Shown: positions 1-6,974 of the stretch, in pieces
Position numbering within the stretch: the stretch's first letter is position 1
How the letters are laid out: every line of letters starts with the position of its first letter
Made by a program: the position numbers and the translations under genes
Assembly: GCA_946480685.1 (NCBI GenBank)
Contig: CAMLLI010000083.1
Span: 1 to 9,895, forward strand
DNA length: 9,895 nt
Source: an uncultured Flammeovirgaceae bacterium
GTDB lineage: Bacteria > Bacteroidota > Bacteroidia > Cytophagales > Cyclobacteriaceae
Direction of reading: 5' to 3'
Notes under the pieces: generated by a model
Databases searched by the model: none
What the model was told of the DNA's origin: nothing
What the model saw: the letters and a program-made list of their open reading frames with translations, nothing else

Positions 1-10
1 GATCGTGTGC

Positions 11-1375
11 TTAGTTAACATTAAAGATTGTCTCAAACTCAGAGTATGTTCCTTCCATGCAGCTTTCATGTTCGTGATCGCGATCTTCGAATGTAGCAAT
101 CTCGATCTCCTGCTTCGGATCTACGTACAGGCGCATATCGTCCTGGTCTTTCTCGCGATCAAATCGTACGATACCATCTACAATGGATATCATCGGTATA
201 GTATAGCTTGATAACGGGTGACTTTTAAAGATCGCCATATCTGCATCTTTACCCACTTCAATCGAACCAACACGATTTTCAATACCGAGTTGCTTGGCAG
301 GATTGATGGTGATGAGTGCCAGCGCTTCATCATCGGTCAGTGCACCATACTTTTGTGTTTTGGCAGCTTCGTGATACAAGTGTCTCATCAATTCGCCATC
401 ATCGGAGTTGATCGATGTGGTTACTCCGTTCTTGGTAAGTATAGCAGCGTTATAGGCTGTTGAATAATATACTTCAAATTTATACGACCACCAGTCAGAG
501 AATACAGATGCCATGGCTCCTTGCGCAGCGAGTTCGGGAGCAACTTTAAATCCTTCATTCACGTGTTGAAATACAATCTTCCGGATACTGAAATCCTTAC
601 AAACCTTCAGCATCATATATATTTCATCGGCACGGTAGCTGTGGCAGTGAATGATAATGTTTCCTTTCAGGATCTCGCCTAATGTCTCAAGCCGGTAGTT
701 ATACGCGGGCGGGGCACCCCGAAATCCTTTCTGTGATTTTGATTTCGTATAGCTGTCCCATGCCGCAGTATATTCCTTTGCTTTTGAGAATGCTTCACGC
801 ATTACAAACTCAACCCCCATACGGGTACGCGGTACAATGTTATTACCACCTCCGTGTACGCGGGTCGGATTTTCACCCAACGCAAATTTTATAGTGCGAG
901 GAGCGCCTTCCATACGCAATGCTTCCGGATCTTTTACACCGTAGCGAAGCTTTATCGTTTCGCATTGTCCTCCTATAGCATTGGCAGAACCGTGCATGGC
1001 GTGTATCGTAGTAACACCACCCGCCAATGCGCGGTATAACGATATCTCGGATGGATTGATTACATCGCCTACAAATACTTCAGCCGTTACCGGGTTGGTA
1101 GCCTCGTTGACGTCATCTATACCCTGGTGCGAGTGTGCATCAATAATGCCGGGCATTACGAACAACCCCGTTGCATCAATTACTTTATAACCTGCAGGTG
1201 CTCCTATATTTTTTCCAAGCTGACTGATCTTGCCATCCTTCACCAGCACATCTGTATTCTGAAGTGTACCCTTTGTTATGGTGAGTACCGTTGCGTTTTT
1301 GATCAGCAAGTTTCCACGTTCCTGTGCCAGTGTAACCTGTACAGCCAGCATTATAATTAACAGTATCTTTTTCAT
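11..1375 (-). CDS. Exported metal-dependent amidohydrolase (imidazolonepropionase-like)
   Basis: 454-residue protein of the amidohydrolase superfamily (COG1228-like, Met-dependent hydrolase group). Residues 1-17 are a signal peptide ending in LA before Gln18, so it should act in the periplasm or be surface-exposed. A small beta sandwich (about 22-72) precedes the TIM barrel, which opens at MPGIIDAHSH. Visible metal ligands are H81 and H83 (HSH), H243 or H245 (IIHCHSY), H271 (FQHVNEG) and D325 (NSDDGE); the conserved stretch around K163 (KFALGENP) is typical of this group. The barrel ends near residue 360 and the beta sandwich is completed by about 405. A longer frame opens at 1447, but the ATG at 1375 is preferred because it starts the signal peptide and lies 13 bases after the upstream gene's stop; the longer version would overlap that gene. 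The two genes are probably one transcript. The substrate cannot be read from the sequence; cyclic amides, dipeptides or similar hydrolysable bonds are family possibilities. The acidic, His-containing tail (430-439) is unusual. Confidence 0.9.
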   Translation of the reverse strand: MKKILLIIMLAVQVTLAQERGNLLIKNATVLTITKGTLQNTDVLVKDGKISQLGKNIGAPAGYKVIDATGLFVMPGIIDAHSHQGIDDVNEATNPVTAEVFVGDVINPSEISLYRALAGGVTTIHAMHGSANAIGGQCETIKLRYGVKDPEALRMEGAPRTIKFALGENPTRVHGGGNNIVPRTRMGVEFVMREAFSKAKEYTAAWDSYTKSKSQKGFRGAPPAYNYRLETLGEILKGNIIIHCHSYRADEIYMMLKVCKDFSIRKIVFQHVNEGFKVAPELAAQGAMASVFSDWWSYKFEVYYSTAYNAAILTKNGVTTSINSDDGELMRHLYHEAAKTQKYGALTDDEALALITINPAKQLGIENRVGSIEVGKDADMAIFKSHPLSSYTIPMISIVDGIVRFDREKDQDDMRLYVDPKQEIEIATFEDRDHEHESCMEGTYSEFETIFNVN

Positions 1376-1388
1376 TCGTGCTGGTATA

Positions 1389-3062
1389 TTAATTTTTAAG
1401 CTGTGGTTTCTTCTTTCCTTCCACCGGTAGACTTTCGTTCTGTCCAAAAGTAGCGTTGCCTTTAAAGGTAGTCCCTTCTACGACAGCATCTACAGTAATT
1501 TTAAATGCGTTGCCTCCTTCCGTCATGGTAAATATGAACTTCAGCTTGTTACCATCAAGTGAGATCTCATCAAAGGTGATAGCCTGCGGGAAACGATTAC
1601 CGGAAATTTTACCGGTATATTTATCGCCTTCCTTTTTAATGGTAATAACCGATTCACTTTTACCTTGCGGTGTTTCAGAAGTGATGTCCCATTCGCCCTC
1701 TATCTCAACCTTGGCATCTTTCTTCGGCTCAGAAGTCTCCATTTTATAAAGTATACCTTCCACAAATACATACTTTACTTTTGATTTCTCATCAAAGTAC
1801 GGCTTACGACTGATGACGAGGTTGGCAATCTTACCGGCATCAACAGAACCTAAACGATCGCTTAATCCCAGCAGCTGTGCCGGTGTTGTTGTTAATGCAG
1901 CAAGCGCCTGATCTTCGGTTAAACCTGCCTTGATGATTCTGCGAAGGTTTGCCTGTATATCTTTTGTTTTTACCGACAACGTTGAGAAACCAAACGGTAT
2001 ACCCGCCTGCTGAAAGGTTAACGCCTGCCCCACATACTTTGCTGCAAATTCTGCTTTGCGTTTATCGAGCGCTTCTTTCTCGGCATCGGTCATGGACTTT
2101 GGCGCATCCTTTTTACCATCTTTCTTTTCCTCTTTTTTCTCTTCAGGTAAATCGAGACTCAGAAAAACTTTTATTCCGGATGTCTTGATCTTGCCGGTAA
2201 CATCCCACCCTTCTTTTACATCTGCAACGATGAGCGAGAACCCTAAATCTTTTTGCAGGGTAAGAATGCGATGTATATCCCACACTCTCTCCGCCTTGAA
2301 TAATACCGGTATACGTTTGTCAATTACCGGGTAGAACGATTCAAGCAATTGACTCGAACCAGGACGTTCAATGCCTGCGCGATTCGATGCATATACCGAT
2401 GCATACGTTTTCTGCTGTGATGCCTGTTTATATAGTTCACGCCATTTCGCAATGACAGCCATGGTGGTGGCCGGATACATTCGTTCTGCCGGAGTAAGTT
2501 CAGAGTATAATGATGATTGAGACTGCAGTACCATATCATCAGCCGATTTACCTGTAAGATCCACAATAGCGCCACTTCCCGGAAGCATGCCTCCGTGCGG
2601 TACAACCTGCGTAGTTGTAAAACCGATAGCACGCAATTCTTCAATCGCCTTGTCGGAAGGATTTATATAGTTACGCACATCGATCTGTGGTGTAATGCCT
2701 GCACGATCGGGCGGAGGATTCCCCGGATCTTTTACACGATCTCTGTTTTCTTCGCGCTTGGTAACACCGGTGCGCGACAAGCCATCGATGAACCCGGCAT
2801 ATACATATAAACTATCGGACTTGATAATGATTGCCTCAGCCGGTATAGGTATATTTTTGCCAACAGCCTTGATCAGACCATCTTTGATAACAAGCGTGCC
2901 CATATCAATTTTTCTGCCGGGGGCCTGTATAATATTTACATTGGTGAATGCATACGTTCGTGTAACCGGTGGGAGTTCGCGTTCGTCCTGTGCGCGAAGC
3001 AACAGCGGCACGAATAGCAAACTTAACAGCAGATATACTCTGCCAGAAGAGCAGTTCTTCAT
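1389..3062 (-). CDS. Exported amidohydrolase-like pseudoenzyme with C-terminal beta-rich domain
   Basis: 557-residue protein. Residues 1-24 are a signal peptide cut before Gln25. Residues about 35-440 follow the amidohydrolase plan: N-terminal beta sandwich, the strand AGFIDG at 89-94, the helix AIEELRAIGFTTTQVVPHGG (139-158), and the C-terminal signature TTTPAQLLGLSDRLGSVDAGKIANLVI (391-417). The catalytic residues are missing: the HxH after AGFID is replaced by GLS (94-96), the strand PVLFKAERVWDI (252-263) lacks its usual His, LIVADVKEG (277-285) lacks the next His, and the final Asp strand reads FGFSTLS (357-363). A Lys/Glu-rich insertion lies at 307-335. Residues about 455-548 (starting GEWDI) form a separate beta-rich domain with repeated short strands, perhaps a lipocalin-like barrel. 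It is first in a two-gene unit with the intact amidohydrolase 13 bases downstream. The fold is confident; lack of hydrolase activity is inferred. Automatic annotation would probably call it an amidohydrolase. Confidence 0.88.
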   Translation of the reverse strand: MKNCSSGRVYLLLSLLFVPLLLRAQDERELPPVTRTYAFTNVNIIQAPGRKIDMGTLVIKDGLIKAVGKNIPIPAEAIIIKSDSLYVYAGFIDGLSRTGVTKREENRDRVKDPGNPPPDRAGITPQIDVRNYINPSDKAIEELRAIGFTTTQVVPHGGMLPGSGAIVDLTGKSADDMVLQSQSSLYSELTPAERMYPATTMAVIAKWRELYKQASQQKTYASVYASNRAGIERPGSSQLLESFYPVIDKRIPVLFKAERVWDIHRILTLQKDLGFSLIVADVKEGWDVTGKIKTSGIKVFLSLDLPEEKKEEKKDGKKDAPKSMTDAEKEALDKRKAEFAAKYVGQALTFQQAGIPFGFSTLSVKTKDIQANLRRIIKAGLTEDQALAALTTTPAQLLGLSDRLGSVDAGKIANLVISRKPYFDEKSKVKYVFVEGILYKMETSEPKKDAKVEIEGEWDITSETPQGKSESVITIKKEGDKYTGKISGNRFPQAITFDEISLDGNKLKFIFTMTEGGNAFKITVDAVVEGTTFKGNATFGQNESLPVEGKKKPQLKN

Positions 3063-3090
3063 GTATAATTCAGGTTTTGGTACTACGGCA

Positions 3091-3119
3091 ATAAAATAGG
3101 TTTTTGCGGCAAGATCAAA
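3091..3119 (-). promoter_or_regulatory. Candidate promoter for the amidohydrolase pair
   Basis: In the 121-base gap upstream of 3062, the minus strand has TTTG (3119-3116), a 17-base spacer and TATTTTAT (3098-3091). The pattern resembles the Bacteroidota TTTG / TAnnTTTG promoter, with six of eight matches in the second box. It is a weak match but the only reasonable one I found in this gap. Confidence 0.3.
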
Positions 3120-3183
3120 CCGCTCAAGGAAAAACAGGAAGTATAGTAAAACGAAAAGAAATTGAGGGGACCGACAGACTTTG

Positions 3184-3531
3184 TTAACCTACACGTTTGG
3201 CTTTATAGCCTTCTTTCTGGAGGATCTGTACCACTTTATCGCGAACATCGCCTTGTATGAGAATCTCTCCGTCTTTGGCAGAACCGCCCACACCGCATTT
3301 AGTCTTGATCGTTTTGGTGAGCGTGTCCAAATCACCGGCGCTTCCTACGAAACCGGAAACCAGCGTAACCTGCTTGCCGGCACGTCCGCTTTTATCGAGC
3401 GACACTTTCAGGTTCTGTTGTTGTGGCGGAAGCGTTTCTGCTTCTTCATTCTGTTGATAGCTATATTCAAAATCGGATGATGTTGAGTATACCACGCCAT
3501 CCCGCTTTTTCCAATCGTTCTTTTTACTCAT
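3184..3531 (-). CDS. yciH: YciH/SUI1 (eIF1-like) translation factor
   Basis: 115-residue protein with the SUI1 fold shared by eukaryotic eIF1 and bacterial YciH. The first 40 residues are a polar, Lys- and Gln-rich tail. The SUI1 domain covers about 41-115 and shows the hallmark loop CGVGGSAKDGEI (79-90) followed by IQGD (92-95), the stretch used by eIF1-type proteins to contact the small ribosomal subunit at the P site. E. coli YciH has been described as a minor factor affecting initiation fidelity or stress-time translation; that role here is inference. The ATG at 3531 lies 3 bases after the stop of the J-domain gene, so translation is probably coupled. It is the last gene of a three-gene unit. 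No clear hairpin terminator follows it before the amidohydrolase pair 121 bases downstream, so some read-through is possible. Confidence 0.9.
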   Translation of the reverse strand: MSKKNDWKKRDGVVYSTSSDFEYSYQQNEEAETLPPQQQNLKVSLDKSGRAGKQVTLVSGFVGSAGDLDTLTKTIKTKCGVGGSAKDGEILIQGDVRDKVVQILQKEGYKAKRVG

Positions 3532-3534
3532 AGC

Positions 3535-4320
3535 TCACAAAATTAAGTATAAATTAATGATCAGCAGAATGCCGCATACAATACTGGCGTTGAAGTAATA
3601 TTCCGTGTTGTGGCGTCTGAGCAAACCGGTTAGTGCGGTTGCAAAAAGTACAGCCGGGAAAAGTGCCATCGCTCCGTATACATATCCGAGTGGCACCGTG
3701 CGATCACCATTCTTGATCGACATCACCGTGCCGTATACCAATGTCTTTTTATACTCAATGGCTTTCCCGATGTCCAGCGGGCCACCCACTTCAAAACCAT
3801 ATATCCGGATCTTCTTGCCCGACTCCATGATCATCACACTGTGACTATATCCGCCCTTTCGGCCGTGCACATTGTAGCCGTTTACAATCTTTTCCGTCTT
3901 GGTTTTATAGGGCAATATATAGTCTGTTGCAAAAAGTATAGTTACTGCGAGTCCTGCCCAGCAAAGCCATTGCACGTAGGGCAGGTAAGTATGCATGAGT
4001 TCGAGTATACGCTGGCGTTCGCTTTTGTGGTAGACTGGCGGACGTCTTTTGCGGTAAGCAGGATCACGATGTATAGGCTCTGCCTGTTCGCGCACGACCA
4101 ATGCTGTAAACGGAGTCTGGCGTTTCAGATCATACTCTACTTTTTTATGCGGATCGCTCAATACATCATATGCCTCTGCGATCTCCTTGAACAACGCTTC
4201 TGCTTTCGGATCAGGGTTCTTATCAGGATGATACTGAACCGCGAGCCTGCGATACGCACGTTTTATATCAGCCCCCTGGGCAGAGTGATGCACGCCCAGT
4301 ATTTGGTAATAATCCTTCAT
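3535..4320 (-). CDS. Membrane-anchored J-domain (DnaJ-like) protein
   Basis: 261-residue co-chaperone-type protein. The J domain occupies residues 1-66, opening KDYYQILGV, with the HPD motif at 31-33 (YHPDKNPD) that stimulates the DnaK ATPase, and ending [16 protein letters not shown]. There is no Gly/Phe region, zinc finger or DnaJ C-terminal substrate domain, so this is a class III J protein and not the housekeeping DnaJ. A basic, Arg/Pro-containing linker (about 78-110) leads to three predicted membrane segments at about 114-134, 211-233 and 241-261. If the J domain is cytoplasmic, residues 138-209 form an outward-facing beta-rich loop. The start ATG overlaps the TGA of the DUF3052 gene (ATGA, 4 bp) and the stop is 3 bases before yciH. 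I infer recruitment of DnaK to the inner membrane; the client is unknown. Confidence 0.9.
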   Translation of the reverse strand: MKDYYQILGVHHSAQGADIKRAYRRLAVQYHPDKNPDPKAEALFKEIAEAYDVLSDPHKKVEYDLKRQTPFTALVVREQAEPIHRDPAYRKRRPPVYHKSERQRILELMHTYLPYVQWLCWAGLAVTILFATDYILPYKTKTEKIVNGYNVHGRKGGYSHSVMIMESGKKIRIYGFEVGGPLDIGKAIEYKKTLVYGTVMSIKNGDRTVPLGYVYGAMALFPAVLFATALTGLLRRHNTEYYFNASIVCGILLIINLYLIL

Positions 4321-4721
4321 CGGTCTTTTATTCTAAAAACGAATTTCAATCCAGACCACACATCATCTACAGCACACACCTTAACGTCAACCAGCCCCGC
4401 CTCAAGTCCTACAGCACGAATTATATTCTCATCAAGATCTGTATGTACTCCTGAAGATTTCTTTGGCCACGACACCCACAGCATTCCATCTTTCTTAAGA
4501 TGCTTTTTGCTCCGCACAAATTCCTTCTCAAAAATACTGCGATCTTTCACAAACACATGGATGAAATCAAGTTCTCCTGTTAGTGTTTGTCTGATCTCCA
4601 CATCTTCCGGCAACGGCTCCAGCCACGACCAGTAGCCCTCCGGTTGTTTTTGTGCAAACATACAAAAGCCGGGCTTTATACCGAGCTTCTTTACGAGTGG
4701 AGTTGCGGAATAGCCAGCCAT
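4317..4721 (-). CDS. DUF3052 family protein
   Basis: 134-residue cytoplasmic protein recognised by its opening [18 protein letters not shown], which matches the usual start of the DUF3052 family, and by the centre [14 protein letters not shown] (78-91), followed by a Leu/Ile-rich helix and [13 protein letters not shown] (119-131). The length is typical of the family. No catalytic motif or membrane segment is visible and the molecular function is not established. It is the first gene of a unit with the J-domain gene (4-bp overlap) and yciH. Its own promoter should lie in the 58 bases between 4722 and the terminator of the preceding lipoprotein gene, where I see AT-rich sequence but no convincing match to a promoter consensus. 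Family membership is recognised from memory of the motif. Confidence 0.85.
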   Translation of the reverse strand: MAGYSATPLVKKLGIKPGFCMFAQKQPEGYWSWLEPLPEDVEIRQTLTGELDFIHVFVKDRSIFEKEFVRSKKHLKKDGMLWVSWPKKSSGVHTDLDENIIRAVGLEAGLVDVKVCAVDDVWSGLKFVFRIKDR

Positions 4722-4779
4722 CTGCTTTTGTATAATTCCGGATAAAATACAGATAAAAATTCAAATCAGAATTACCGGC

Positions 4780-4808
4780 AAAAAAAAGCCACCTGCTTCG
4801 AGGTGGCT
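4780..4808 (-). terminator. Rho-independent terminator of the lipoprotein gene
   Basis: Perfect 8-bp stem AGCCACCT (4787-4794) and AGGTGGCT (4801-4808) around the six-base loop GCTTCG. On the minus strand it is followed by a run of eight U (A tract at 4780-4787, whose last A is also the first base of the stem). It begins 28 bases after the stop at 4836. The plus-strand side has no T run, so it acts on minus-strand transcripts only. Confidence 0.9.
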
Positions 4809-4835
4809 CTCCTTTGTTAGGTATGTATAACGGAA

Positions 4836-5405
4836 TTAGTTGTTTCCGAGTTTCTCCATTTCTTTTTCGAAAGTCTCTTTAAACTTCTCGTAATCATAAT
4901 CGATTTTGAGACGCTCATCTTTGGAAAGGCGTTCGTTGTACGTTGCTACCAACTCATCAGCCGAAAGCTCAATGGCAATATAGGTTTTGTAGTTTCCGGT
5001 TTCGGTCTTCATCAGTTTTTCGCAAATGGTTTTAAGACCGGTGAGTTTCTGATCTACGATCTCGCGGTTCAGTTGTTCGAAGCGTTCTTCCACTTCTTCC
5101 TTGTTATTCATTTCGCGAGAGTTCGTATAGTTATCCGTAACTGCTTTTACAGTAGTTTGTATACTGGCAGCCAGTTCAGCACGTGCGTTCGCGAGCGCTT
5201 TCTTTTTAGACGTTACCTGGTCCATGCTTTCACCAATCGAGTTGGCGCGGAAAAATTTATTCGTAGTAAAATAGTCTGAACCTGAGCAGGGAACGATAAC
5301 TTCTTTCTCGCCCGTTGGAGCTTTCTTCTCTTTGCTTTTGCAGCCAACCACAAATGCTCCGGCCAGGGCAAGGAATACAAAAGCAGAATAGGTAATTTTC
5401 TTCAT
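4836..5405 (-). CDS. Small LPP20-like lipoprotein
   Basis: 189-residue lipoprotein. Residues 1-21 are a signal peptide and the lipobox VVGC places the lipidated Cys at 22. The mature part has an LPP20-like layout: FFRANSIGES (51-60), a helix KKKALANARAELAASIQTTV (67-86), a charged helical stretch (100-133), then a strand NYKTYIAIELSADEL (138-152) and a Lys/Glu-rich C-terminal helix. The same order of elements occurs in residues 40-130 of the larger lipoprotein encoded just upstream, so the two look like paralogous partners. A frame extends to a TTG at 5429, but ATG 5405 starts directly at the signal peptide and is chosen. It is 81 bases downstream of the larger gene and closed by a strong terminator. 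LPP20 family assignment rests on the pattern of helices and strands; the function in the outer membrane is unknown. Confidence 0.8.
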   Translation of the reverse strand: MKKITYSAFVFLALAGAFVVGCKSKEKKAPTGEKEVIVPCSGSDYFTTNKFFRANSIGESMDQVTSKKKALANARAELAASIQTTVKAVTDNYTNSREMNNKEEVEERFEQLNREIVDQKLTGLKTICEKLMKTETGNYKTYIAIELSADELVATYNERLSKDERLKIDYDYEKFKETFEKEMEKLGNN

Positions 5406-5425
5406 AATCAATCGAAATTTTAGTG

Positions 5426-5456
5426 ACAAGTTATAGTACGCAAATCAAATACCAAA
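5426..5456 (-). promoter_or_regulatory. Weak candidate promoter before the small lipoprotein gene
   Basis: Within the 81-base gap the minus strand has TTTG (5456-5453), a 19-base spacer and TAACTTGT (5433-5426), which matches six of eight positions of TAnnTTTG. Spacing fits Bacteroidota promoters. If real, the small lipoprotein can be made independently of the upstream gene. Confidence 0.25.
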
Positions 5457-5486
5457 TTGAAAAGTAAGTCTTTCGATGACGGTGTA

Positions 5487-6851
5487 CTATTGAAGTACAG
5501 TATTCAATAATTCACTCATCCGTTCTTTTTCCAGGGTCTCTAGGGATTTGTTATAGGCATCGATGCTGGATTTATCATAATCAAGACCGTAGCCCTTGAT
5601 CCGATCCAGTGTACCGGCATATATCTCCTTCCCTTCTTTAACAGCCGTTACTTTAATGATACTGGTTAGGTAGGTAACGTAAATGCTGCCGGTAACAGAT
5701 CCTTTTTCAGAATCCGCCTTCACATCAAACCAGAGATCAGCATTGCGTTTATCTTCTGTAAACTCAAAGCCGTTGTTCGCAAGGAGATTGCGAAGCTTGT
5801 TACTGATCTGAAAGTTTGCTTTGTTCTGCCCGAAACTCTTTTCATCGGCCGTCATAAAAACTACGGGGCGTTGCACCTTCAGTGTTACCTGCGCGCGCGG
5901 CACATTAAGTGTAGCTGCGATGAGTTTATATACCGGCGATCCGCTGGTGCCACTCATAGCATCTATATCTACCTTAATGCCCACCGTTTGTTCCAACTCT
6001 TTCGAGCTGATCTTGTTCATCAGGATTTTGCTTTGTCCTTTCTCATCTGTTTTATAGTTCGGAAAAACATCTCCGGCACCTTTTTCAAACGCGGCATATA
6101 GCGGCAGATTTATAGCGGCTTTATTCAAATCCTTATAGGTGGCTTTCGCGATAACGGTTTGTGAGCTCTGGTTAATTCTCCGGTTCAGCTCTATTGTGGT
6201 CGGATCAACGCGAACGTTTATCTTATCAAGCACATTCTGAATGGAAGCATATATTTCATTTACAAGCAACACTTCTTTGCCATCTATGGTAGCACGAATG
6301 GCTTCTCCTAAATATTTTTCGATGCTGCGAAATGCCTGGAAGTAATACGTTACAGATTGCAGACGCTCACCATCTTTCTCGGCTTGTCTCGCCTTCTGGA
6401 GATAATCGGTGGCCAGTAATGTAGCATTTCGTTTCTGTTCTTCTTTTATCTGGCGGTATCGGGCAATCGACAGTCTATAGTATACCCAGTAGTTTGCTTC
6501 ATCTTCCCAGGCATCTACCAGTTCAAACTCTTCTATCTCATCGGCCGTGGTGGTCTTGATGATCTGCTCATACTGTTCGGTAAATTTTTTATCAGCCTCA
6601 AACTGGCTCAGCACCGAAGTACTGGACACATTCACTTTTATATCCGACACGAGGTCGTCAAGCGCACTTTTCTTGGCAGCCTGTATATAGTTGTTGGAGC
6701 CATCTTTTTTACTGTGACCGATGCCGGTATAATAGCCATCCTGGTAAGGTTCAGTACGCAGCCAGGCCGGCTTTAGTGACTCAGGATCTGGCGGCTGCAC
6801 CTTAGGACTGCAGGCGGAAATTATTAAGAGTAGCGTAAAAAGTCGTTTCAC
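5487..6851 (-). CDS. LPP20-family lipoprotein, large, multidomain
   Basis: 454-residue lipoprotein. The signal peptide ends at lipobox ISAC with Cys14 lipidated. Residues about 28-135 form an LPP20-like domain: PAWLRTEP, YYTGIGHSKKDG, helix AAKKSALDDLVSDIKVNV (58-75), a helical stretch, then ANYWVYYRLSIARY (119-132). A helical segment (136-185) with TPR-like spacing follows. Residues about 210-335 look like an Ig-like beta domain. Residues 345-454 form an alpha/beta domain (NKLRNLLANNGFEFTEDKRNADLW start) of a type common in envelope-assembly lipoproteins. The start codon is GTG: an in-frame TAA lies at 6863-6861, so no upstream ATG is possible, and an AAGG Shine-Dalgarno sits 7 bases before it. 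It is read divergently from the lipoprotein at 6992 and probably together with the small LPP20-like gene. An outer-membrane scaffold or assembly role is inference. Confidence 0.82.
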   Translation of the reverse strand: MKRLFTLLLIISACSPKVQPPDPESLKPAWLRTEPYQDGYYTGIGHSKKDGSNNYIQAAKKSALDDLVSDIKVNVSSTSVLSQFEADKKFTEQYEQIIKTTTADEIEEFELVDAWEDEANYWVYYRLSIARYRQIKEEQKRNATLLATDYLQKARQAEKDGERLQSVTYYFQAFRSIEKYLGEAIRATIDGKEVLLVNEIYASIQNVLDKINVRVDPTTIELNRRINQSSQTVIAKATYKDLNKAAINLPLYAAFEKGAGDVFPNYKTDEKGQSKILMNKISSKELEQTVGIKVDIDAMSGTSGSPVYKLIAATLNVPRAQVTLKVQRPVVFMTADEKSFGQNKANFQISNKLRNLLANNGFEFTEDKRNADLWFDVKADSEKGSVTGSIYVTYLTSIIKVTAVKEGKEIYAGTLDRIKGYGLDYDKSSIDAYNKSLETLEKERMSELLNTVLQ

Positions 6852-6858
6852 AAAATAA

Positions 6859-6862
6859 CCTT
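6859..6862 (-). promoter_or_regulatory. Shine-Dalgarno site supporting the GTG start
   Basis: AAGG on the minus strand, 7 bases before the GTG at 6851-6849. It overlaps the in-frame TAA that blocks any earlier start, so it helps fix this start codon. It stands out because most other genes here have no clear Shine-Dalgarno sequence. Confidence 0.5.
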
Positions 6863-6915
6863 AAGCAGTTGAGCGTTTGAGCTATTGCCACATCCGTGCC
6901 AATTTCTCGTCCGGA

Positions 6916-6943
6916 CAAATCTACACGGGAAAGGGGTCGGAAA
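6916..6943 (-). promoter_or_regulatory. Candidate promoter for the large LPP20-family gene
   Basis: The minus strand carries TAGATTTG (6923-6916), an exact match to the Bacteroidota -7 consensus TAnnTTTG. A TTTC lies 16 bases upstream (6943-6940) as an imperfect -33 box. A transcript would start near 6909 and leave a leader of roughly 58 bases before the GTG. Confidence 0.45.
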
Positions 6944-6945
6944 TG

Positions 6946-6974
6946 TTTGGCGAATACTATTTTTTTTAACTTTA
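6946..6974 (+). promoter_or_regulatory. Candidate promoter for the CHRD-like lipoprotein
   Basis: TTTG (6946-6949), a 17-base spacer and TAACTTTA (6967-6974) match the Bacteroidota TTTG / TAnnTTTG pattern, with only the final G replaced by A. The start codon is 17 bases beyond, giving a very short leader. It is back-to-back with the promoter of the divergent lipoprotein gene. Confidence 0.5.

Noticed and set aside
1376..1447. Longer N-terminus for the amidohydrolase, starting at 1447.
   Set aside because: It would place 24 polar, basic residues before a good signal peptide and overlap the end of the upstream gene by 59 bases. The ATG at 1375 fits both the signal peptide and the gene spacing.
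2324..2644. Open frame of 106 residues on the minus strand inside the pseudoenzyme gene.
   Set aside because: It has low-complexity, Arg/His/Leu-rich content with no domain and lies in another frame of a clear gene.
3841..4635. Plus-strand open frame of 264 residues across the J-domain and DUF3052 genes.
   Set aside because: Cys/His/Phe-rich composition typical of an antisense shadow, and both genes beneath it are recognisable families.
5483..5502. GTACTATTGAAGTAC inverted repeat at the end of the large LPP20-family gene, considered as a terminator.
   Set aside because: It is a short AT-rich stem without a U tract and overlaps the stop codon; the strong terminator lies after the next gene.
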